Assembly: GCA_031216915.1 (NCBI GenBank)
Contig: CM062289.1
Location: 64,425,741 to 64,489,740 of the forward strand
Length of the DNA: 64,000 nucleotides
Origin: Pictodentalium vernedei
Lineage: Eukaryota; Mollusca; Scaphopoda; Dentaliida; Dentaliidae
Reading direction: 5' to 3'
How positions within the stretch are numbered: the stretch's first letter is position 1; each line of letters opens with the position of its first letter. A model generated the notes under the pieces. That model had not been told where the DNA came from and did not search any database. It saw only the letters and a program-made list of their open reading frames with translations. Position numbers and translations under genes: made by a program. Shown piece by piece: positions 56,249 through 64,000 of the stretch.

Positions 56249-56636
56249 CATCACATGCTGCTCTAAATCTATATCCTAGCAGATATTTCCATCACATGCT
56301 GCTCTCAATCTATATCCTAGCAGATTTTTCCATCAAATGCTGCTCTAAATCTGTACCCTAGCAGATATTTCCATTACATGCTGCTCTAAATCTGTATCCC
56401 AGCAGATATTTCCATCACATGCTGCTCTAAATCTATATCCTAGCAGATTTTTCCATCAAATGCTGATCTAAATCTGTATCCTAGCAGATATTTCCATCAC
56501 ATGCTGCTCTAAATCTATATCCTAGCAGATATTTCCATCACATGCTGCTGTAAATCTATGTCCTAGCAGATATTTCCATCACATGCTGCTGTAAATCTAT
56601 GTCCTAGCAGATATTTCCATCACATGCGCGTCTTCC
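56249..56636. repeat. 41-bp satellite, about 9.5 units
   Basis: The unit is 'catcacatgctgctctaaat' plus 'ctatatcctagcagatatttc'; starts at 56251, 56292 and 56333 give period 41. A diverged single unit lies at about 61048-61093. Confidence 0.9.
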
Positions 56637-56759
56637 TATTTACACAGAGACTATTTGAATAGAAACTAGAACGGTGTCATTTGTGTGCAAACACACTAAG
56701 GTGTATCCCCGCATTTTCACTATTCCATCACGATGGTCACAAATCAATTCACATTCTCT

Positions 56760-59560
56760 AATGACAATAGTGGCAATACTGGCACCACGTGGATTCGCTT
56801 CAAAAATCCATGGTGTTTATGGACATCTAGAGACCCAACTTGAACATATGAACACACTTTCAACGTTCAGATTAAAACACCTAGGAGCCTTTTCCGGTAA
56901 CCGATTCTCTAACGACAAAAGTTACACGACGGGTACCACATGGGGCCGAATAAAAAAATCTGAAACCTTTATGCACATCTAGACACCCTACCAGAATATA
57001 TTAACACACTTTCAGCGTTTCGAATTGAAACCCCTAGAAGCCTTTCACCCGAAACCGATTCTCTAATGGTAAAAGTGGCGCAGTGGATGCCGCTTGGGAA
57101 CGAATCAAAAATCTGAAACCTTTATGCACATCTTGAGACCCTAGGAGTCTTTCTTCAGAAACCGATTCTTTAACGACAAAAGTGGCGCTACGGGTGCCTT
57201 ATGAGGCTAAATCAAAAATCCGAAATCTTTATGTACATCTAGAGACTCTACTGGAACATATGAACTCACCTTCAACGTTTCGAATTAAAACACATGGGAG
57301 CCTTTCGCCGGACACCGATTCTCTAACGACAAAAGTAGCACTAATGGCACCACATGGGGCCGAATCTAAAATCTGAAACCTTTATGCACATCTAGAGACC
57401 ATACTGGAACATATAAAGACACTTTTAACGTTTCAAATTGAAACCCCTAGGAGCCTTTCGCGGGAAACCGATTCAAGAACGATAAAAGTGGCACTACGGT
57501 CGCCACATGGGGCTCGGAGCAAAAATGCGAAACATTTATACACATCTAGATACCCTACCGAAACATATGAACACACTTTCAGCATTTCGAATTAAAACCC
57601 CTTGGAGGCTTCCACCGGAAACCGATTCCCTAATGACAAAAATGGCGCTAAGCGCATCACATGGGGCCCAAGCAAAAATCTGAAACCGTTATACACATCT
57701 AGACACCCTACCGGAAATTATGAACAAACTTTCAAAGTTTCGAATTAAAACCCCTATGAGCCTTTCGCCGGAAACCGATTCTCTAACGTCAAACGTGGCG
57801 CTACGGGGTGCACCTTTATGTACATCTAGAGACCCTTCCGGAACATTTGAACACTCGTTCTGAGTTTCGAATTAAAACCCATAGAAGCTTTTCGCCTGAA
57901 ACCTATTCAACGACAAAAGTGGCGCTACCGGCACCACATGGGGCCGAATAAAAAATCCGAAACCTTTATACACATCTAGATACCCCACCGGAACAGATGA
58001 ACACAGTTTCAGTCTTTCGAATTGAAACCCCTTGAAGCCTTTCGCCGAAAACAAATTCTCTTATGGCAAACGTGGCGCTACGGGTGCCACATGGGGCAGA
58101 AAAAAAATCCGGAGCCTCTACATTTCGAGACCCTACCGGAATATATGTACACACTTTCTGCGTTTCGAATTAAAAGCCCTAGGAGCCTTTCGCTTGAAAC
58201 TGATTCTCTAACGACACAAGTGGCGTTACGGGCACCACATGGCACCGAATAGACAATCATGAACGTTTATGCACATCTGGAAACCATGCCGGACCATATG
58301 TATCCACTTTCAGTGTTTCGATTGAAAACCCCAAGGAGCCTTTCACAAGACACCGATTCTCTAACGACAAAACTGGCGCTACGGGCACCACATGGGGCCG
58401 AATCAAATATCCAAAACCTTTATGCATATCTAGAGACCCTGCCTGAACAGATAAACACACTTTCTGCGTTTCGAATTAAAACCTATTAGAGTCTTTCGCT
58501 TGAAGCCGATTCACTAACGACAAAAGTGGCGCTGTGTGTGCCACATCGCGCCAAATGAAAAATCCGAAACCTTTATGAATATCTAGAGACCATACTGGAA
58601 CATATGAACCCACTTTCAGCGTTTCGAATGAAAACACCCAGGAGCCTTTCACTAGACACCGATTCTCTAACGACTAAAGTGGCGCTACGGGCACCACATG
58701 GGGTCCAAATAAAAAATCCGAAACCTTTACGCACATCTAGAGACCCTACCAGAACAGATGAACACACTTTCAGAGTTTGGAATTAAAACCCATTGAATCC
58801 TTTCGCTGGAAACCGATTCTTTAATGGCAAAAGTGGCGCTTCGGGTGTTACATGGGGAATCAAAAATCTGAAATCTCTATGCTCGTCTAGAAACCATACA
58901 GGAAATTATGAACACATTTTCAGCTTTTCGAATTAAAACCCATTGAAGCCTTTCGCCGGAAACCGATTCTCTGACGACAAAAGTGGCTCTACCGGCACCA
59001 CATGGGGCCGAATAAAAATCTGAAACAACCTCTATGCACATCTGGAGACCATACCGGAACACATGAAACCACTTTCAGCGTTTCGAATTAAAACCCCTTG
59101 AAGCTTTTCGCCGGAAACCGATTCTCTAATGGCAAAAGCGGCGCTACGGGTCCCACATGGGGCCGAGTCGAAAATCCGAAGCCTCTATGCACATCTGGAG
59201 TTCCTAAAGGAACATATTAAGACACTTTCAGCGTTTCGAATTAAAACTGGGAGCCTTTCGCCAGAAACTGATTCTCTAACGACAAAAGTGGCTCTACGGG
59301 CATCACATGGGGCCGAATCAAAAATCTGAAACCTCCATGCACATCTAAAGACCCCAACGGAACATACGAACTTAATTTCAGCATTTCGAATTAAAACCGC
59401 TAGGAGCCTTTCGCCGATTCTCTAACGACAAAAGTGGCGCTGTGGGCACCAGATAATAAAAAATCCGAAACCTTTATGCACATCTGGACACCCTACCGGA
59501 ACATATAAACACACTTTAAACAACCGAAATTACACATCCTAGGAGTCTTTCGTCAGAAAG
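56760..59560. repeat. About 153-bp satellite, about 18 units
   Basis: The unit includes 'ctttatgcacatctagagac', 'cactttcagcgtttcgaatt', 'aaaccgattctctaacgaca', and 'ggcgctacgggcaccacatg'. A length of about 153 is divisible by three, so several neighbouring units share an open plus frame ('LETLPEHMNTLSAFRIKT', 'SLTTKVALRAPHGAESK'), and a minus frame is open too. Units differ by substitutions and partial deletions (57780-57830, 59420). No unit is preceded by a gene-like start. Confidence 0.9.
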
Positions 59561-59931
59561 CAATATTTAGCTCAGTCTTTCAGTTTCGCCACTGGCACCA
59601 CCTGTGACAAAAATTCAAACTAAACCTATTTTTGTCTTCTCTATACCACACTTAATATAAGTATGGTAAGTTTCAAAATTATAGCTCAAAAAGGGACGTA
59701 CGGAAAGAGATCACCACTATATCCTTGTGGCTTGATAGGGACTAGGAAGACGCGGGTAAACGCATCTAATGCCTATGAGTAGATGTGGTCCCGCTGTGGA
59801 CAAGACTCTCATTCAAATTGCCTATATGGAAGCGCGGATGTGCTGTGTGCAAAGGCGTGAGGAAATTTAAAGTACACATTTGCAGCCTATACTAACTCGT
59901 ACCGATTATATGTTAGAAAAGAAGATAGGTA

Positions 59932-60292
59932 TTCGCCGCTGTTCGGTAGTTTTCTCTGGGTATTCCGCCGACATCTACCCGTAAACTGGCCCTGGCAGTT
60001 GAAGTATATTTAACCCTTTATACCCAACGTAACGGACAAAACCGGTCAGCACTATTAACAAAAATCAGCATTCAATTTTCATTATTTTTTTCATTTGTTT
60101 GTCTGAAAAACATAGGTTATAAACCCTCTTTGGAACGAGCTCATCGAGCTCGTTCCAACGAGGGGTCATAAGCTATATTTTTGAGACAAAAAAAGAAAAC
60201 AATTAATTATTCAAGAATTTTGCTTGCAAGTGTCGTCTGCTTTTCGTGTTATGCAACGGGTTAACTCCCAATAAGCAAACATGCAAACAAAC
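59932..60292 (+). mobile_element. SINE 3' fragment split by a TTAA MITE
   Basis: 'ctgttcggtagttttctctg', 'ggtattccgccgacatctacc' are SINE body. The tail part 'aataagcaaacatgcaaaca' resumes after the MITE at 60268. The MITE insertion at TTAA (60010/60261) separates them. Confidence 0.65.
60010..60264. mobile_element. TTAA MITE, copy 8
   Basis: TTAA at 60010-60013 and 60261-60264. The left arm is type A ('ccctttatacccaacgtaac'); the right arm is type B ('gaattttgcttgcaagtgtc', 'gttatgcaacggg'). The central palindrome is near 60134-60160. It is 247 bases long between the TTAAs. Confidence 0.85.
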
Positions 60293-61855
60293 AATCATGG
60301 CTGACAATTGTCGTCATTGAAGAGCTTTTCAGGAATGTTAGCTCGGCTTAATTTCTTGAAGCTTTCGGAAGATTTAACGCTAAGGGTTAGGAAATTTCAT
60401 ATAAAATCGATATTTCGAAATGTTAGCGAAGCCGTACCATCGATGTGCGCATCTTTTCGAAAACTTCATGCATTTTCATGTGGAGAATAAAACTATAGAA
60501 GCTGTCTTTTTATAACTTTTTTACAATCTGTTTGAACATTTCAGTATTATCGTCCATTTAAACCCATTTAAAAATACGAAAACGACGCTCTCACCATATT
60601 TTGATGTTCTCTATTTTTTCTGTTCATTATATCAACAGTGTGTGCAACTTGATATATAATATAGACACTGTCCCTTTCATTAATATAAAGGTCTAGGAGA
60701 TAAGATTTGCTAATTGTTTTCATGAGATGAATAAAAAAAATTACTGAAAAAACACATTCGCTAAACAAAGAGCAAAAGTGGACAGTTATTTTGTTGCTTA
60801 TAATTAGCTTGTCATAAAAAGCCAAGTTTCCTTTTGTAACGTTTAATAAACGAAAACAACAGACAGCTCCAAGAGCTGTCTGTTGATTTCGTTCATTAAA
60901 AGTAATAAAAGGATTTATTTTCCACTGGTGTTATGGGTGTTGTCTCAATAATTACATACATCTTAATTGGACCTTCCTCGCCATTCAGATAATTTCAGAG
61001 GAGGTCATTTTATCGAAAGTCATTTTCATGACGAGATTAGTTAGGGATATGAGCATCACATGCTTCTCCAAATTTATATCATGGCAGATATTTACACTCG
61101 TGTCTCATCTTCTTATTAGAAATAACTGATGTTATGTTACGTTTCTACTCTGGTCACTATTATTATTATGGTTGTCAGTTCCAGAGAAAACATAATGAAA
61201 TAATAATACAATAACAGTACACTGTTAACGTCTAGAATCCACCTCAGTGCTCACTGACTTACACTATTACTCCGTATCATAGGTGTTCACACTGTTTGTT
61301 CATTCTATGGCTTTCTTAGCTCTACTCAACGGAGCATACTGCCTGTGCTCCACAGACGGGCACACAAGGCAGGCATCTCAATATATCCCCATTTTACACC
61401 TAGGTACGGTGGGGATTGCGTAGTACTGATATTGATATTGATATTTTTTATTCATAGTATGTAAGAGACATTTACAGTACATTGCTGTAAACTTCAAATG
61501 CGGTACATAATGAATATTTCAGAAATAAAGGCGAACATACTGCAGGGGATGACATAGCCAGATTGGCTGTCTACCTGTCACCCCCTCGTGGAACAAGAAC
61601 TCAGGTGCATACAGTCTGTGAGAACGTGAAAAAGCTTCAATTTGTATATATTTCCAATCAGCTGAAAATCGAATCCAAAAGAGAAGAAAAAAAATCATTT
61701 AGTACTCTTTCTAAATTCTCAGTTTAGGTTGTAAATTAGTTTGGGTCTGTCCGACACAACTGTCCCACACGTGGGGCTTGATGGTTCACAGTCAGAATTG
61801 TTAGACCTGCATGCCCACTCCATCCCATCAGTAATGAACGTCAATTTCAACATAA
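60293..61855. other. No gene; hairpin at 60841-60902
   Basis: 'cgtttaataaacgaaa' and 'caacagacagctc' pair with 'gagctgtctgttg' and 'tttcgttcattaaa' at 60841-60902. A lone diverged 41-bp satellite unit lies at 61048-61093. Otherwise AT-rich without coding signal. Confidence 0.6.
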
Positions 61856-62163
61856 TACAGTTAAAACTAGAAGTCCTGTCACGAATAGTGCGCTTATCTA
61901 GGCTTAATTGCGCGTTGGAATTGCGCGCAATTGCCATATCCAAATCACGGCAGGTTCTCCTGGTTATTCATGGCAAGCACATGCTATGTTTCTGCCAATG
62001 GACCTCCGGGTTACCCGGAGGTCCATTGGCTGAAACATTGCTTATGCACAGGCCATATGTACAGAATTTGGTAGCTTTACTATGGCCATAACGCGTACAT
62101 TAACGCGCAGATCAACGTGCTATTTATGAGCATTTCATGACAGACTTCTAGTTTTAACTGTAA
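61856..62163. mobile_element. Mariner-type MITE, copy 2
   Basis: Ends TACAGTTAAAACTAGAAGTC and its inverted form ending 'tctagttttaactgta'. Central hairpin 'ccaatggacctccgggt' / 'acccggaggtccattgg'. About 308 bases, TA-flanked; same family as 36439-36756. Confidence 0.85.
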
Positions 62164-62403
62164 CTCTTTGGTTAGCCGCTAATTTGTCGTAGTAATAGGA
62201 ATAAGACAACTGTCAACGGATATTGGCTATAAATTACAATTGTTAAATAGATGTTCGAAGGAGCGGAGTTGAGCAGCAGGATTGAACTAGACGGGGTTCC
62301 CAGATTATTTGCTGAGCACGACCACCATTGGACACGGTTATTAATTGACGTAATGAATACAGTTGGAACCGGGATGTAGAATTGATTAAAAGAATTAAAA
62401 GAA

Positions 62404-63757
62404 TTACGAAATACAGTCATGACAATACGGATTATTACAATGAACAGCAGCAGAATATGAAAACAGGATGTTTGACGTCAGTGGTTTTTTTAAGAGCTTT
62501 CGATTACTAACATTACGAATGGAACTGTCTAATGAATTCCAAATCCTCGGATATGTATATAACCGGAGGTTATCTATTGATTTGGTTCGGGTTTTTCCTA
62601 CATATAGGAGACCGAATTGTCTGGTTGTCATTCCCCAGGGATTATCTACAATGCTAAATGTATTATTAAAGGATGCCGGTAGTCTACCATTGCGCCAGTC
62701 AAAGAAAAAGCAAGGAGGCTTGAAGTTTAAACATGTGCTCGACCTTGAGTATCTTGTCCTATTTTTAAATAGGGAATCAGTGTGAGCATTATATCGTTTA
62801 TTGTTGATTATACGCAGGGAACGTTTTTGCATGACCATTAATTTTCTCATTGATCTTGAATTTCCCCAAACTTGAATTCCGTATGTCAAATGGCTATGCA
62901 TTAAAGCATAATAGAGAGTTTTTAATGCTTCGTGTGGAAGAGTCTTTTTAACTTTATTAAGACTATAATTTGCGCGAGCTATTTTAGAATAGATTTGAGA
63001 TATGTGGGCATTATAGGACAGGTGTTCATCGATACTTATACAGAGAAATTTTAGTGATTTTTCAGGTTCGGTGTCTCCAACATCAGTTATTTTTTGGTTA
63101 TTGATAAAAATATCCAATCCTGAACGACCATTGTTGTTTCCTGTTTTGTTTATATTTAGTGTCATACATTTTGGTTTTATTGGCATTTAACAGTAGTTGA
63201 TTGGTTGAGCAGCATTCGAATATGTTTTGAAGTTCATTATTGAAATTCGTCCTTAAAAGGACTTCGTTTGGACAAGAATCATGTCCCGTCGTATCGTCGG
63301 CAAAGCATAGTAGATTTAACGAAGTTGCATTAGCAGTGTCGTTGATATATAGAAGGAATAGAATTGGACCTAAGATTGAGCCTTGCGGAACACCACAGTT
63401 CACATCGGCTAAGTCGGATTTGTGTTCATTGTACACCACATATTGAAATCTATCGGACAGGTAGCTTTTGAACAACTTATTAGTACGTCCTCTGATGCCA
63501 TATATTTCCAGTTTTCCCAATAAAATATCATGATTAATGGTATCAAAGACTTTCGACAAGGCTAGCGTATTATTTTTGTCTTGAGTATTGTTTTCTTTCG
63601 CGACGCTATTTAGCAGCTGAAAAACGGGATGAATAGTACTGTGGTGTTTTCAAAATCCGTATTGGTGAGGTTGTAGGATATTGAACCTATCCAATAAACT
63701 TACAAGTCCAACGGACATCAGTGTTTCCTTTACCTTAGAGAATACAGGTAGCAAGCT
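62404..63757 (-). pseudogene. Non-LTR retrotransposon 3' part, CR1/L2-like, minus strand
   Basis: On the minus strand: 'QPHQYGF' near 63660, 'LSKVFDTINHDILLGKL' from 63559, 'GVPQGSILGPILFLLYIND' near 63380, an intact catalytic 'LLCFADDT' near 63300, then (after a frame change near 63180) 'EHLSYNAHISQI', 'LMHSHLTYGIQVWGN' and the C-terminal Cys motif 'HCNNPYCHDCIS' at the end (about 62404-62440). Same family as 41534-45043 but better preserved. The 5' portion is missing; a SINE abuts the truncation at about 63757. Confidence 0.85.
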
Positions 63758-63761
63758 GATT

Positions 63762-64000
63762 GGCTATTTATTTATTGGTGCTTAACGTCACAAACTTATG
63801 CACCATGGCTAATCGTGACCGTGACAGTTTTACGGGTGGAGGAAGCCGGAGTACCCGGAGAGAACCAACGAGCATCGACTGTCAGCTTCTCAACATTCTA
63901 ACCCTGTTCAAGCTCCGCGCAAGCAGGGTTACAGCGGTTGGAGACATGTGCACCATCGACGTGTAGTACGTCATAAACACGACGTCACCGTGCCCCCATG
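63762..64000 (-). mobile_element. SINE, runs off the right edge
   Basis: The plus strand shows the complement of the tail ('tatttatttattggtgctta'), 'atggctaatcgtgaccgtga', 'gggtggaggaagccggagta' and ends at 'caccgtgcccccatg', so the tRNA head lies beyond the window. Confidence 0.85.

Overview
This window looks like AT-rich, gene-poor nuclear DNA of an invertebrate animal. I see no rRNA, no stand-alone tRNA gene, no CRISPR array and no bacterial-style operon. Tandem satellites, tRNA-derived SINEs, CR1/Jockey-like LINEs, Tc1/mariner, hAT-like and TTAA-target (piggyBac-type) elements fill most of it. The repeat style (SINE with tRNA head and TAAA tail, short tandem units, many foldback MITEs) fits a marine invertebrate, perhaps a mollusc or other lophotrochozoan; this is an impression from the repeats, not proof. 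I found no convincing host gene.

Layout. 0-6 kb: a 163-bp tandem array interrupted by a TTAA MITE, then two hAT-like non-autonomous elements with 8-bp target duplications. 6-10.4 kb: repeats and a decayed LINE split by two later insertions. 11.1-16.8 kb: a large inverted duplication (arms about 2.6-2.8 kb, loop about 256 bp), each arm carrying a ruined C2H2 zinc-finger gene and a SINE fragment. 17-22.6 kb: a full-length SINE, a MITE and a dead Tc1-like transposon with 29-bp TIRs.

22.6-26.4 kb: a cluster of minus-strand coding remnants (zinc finger, a pX-like small basic protein, an acidic/basic protein, a 62-codon ORF), two of them behind clear TATA boxes. It reads like debris of a Polinton/adintovirus-type element. 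27.0-35.7 kb: a separate, visibly GC-richer element bounded by inverted repeats about 100-150 bp long. It holds a broken family B DNA polymerase joined to an SF1 helicase, a small membrane ORF, a double jelly-roll major capsid protein, an A32/FtsK-like packaging ATPase and several unassigned, partly hydrophobic ORFs. Early-type genes read rightward and most virion genes read leftward. All large genes are interrupted, so this is a fossil endogenous virus-like element. It is the most interesting part of the window.

36-64 kb: mariner-type MITEs, a 53-bp satellite interrupted by an insertion containing a LINE, a second zinc-finger gene in a head-to-head inverted duplication (50.1-51.9 kb), a 28-bp satellite that seems to have grown from the 3' part of a SINE (54.6-56.2 kb), 41-bp and 153-bp satellites (56.2-59.6 kb), further MITEs, and a minus-strand LINE running into a SINE at the right edge. 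The nested insertions allow relative dating: LINE and SINE copies are cut by TTAA MITEs, and SINEs were present before the large inverted duplication formed.
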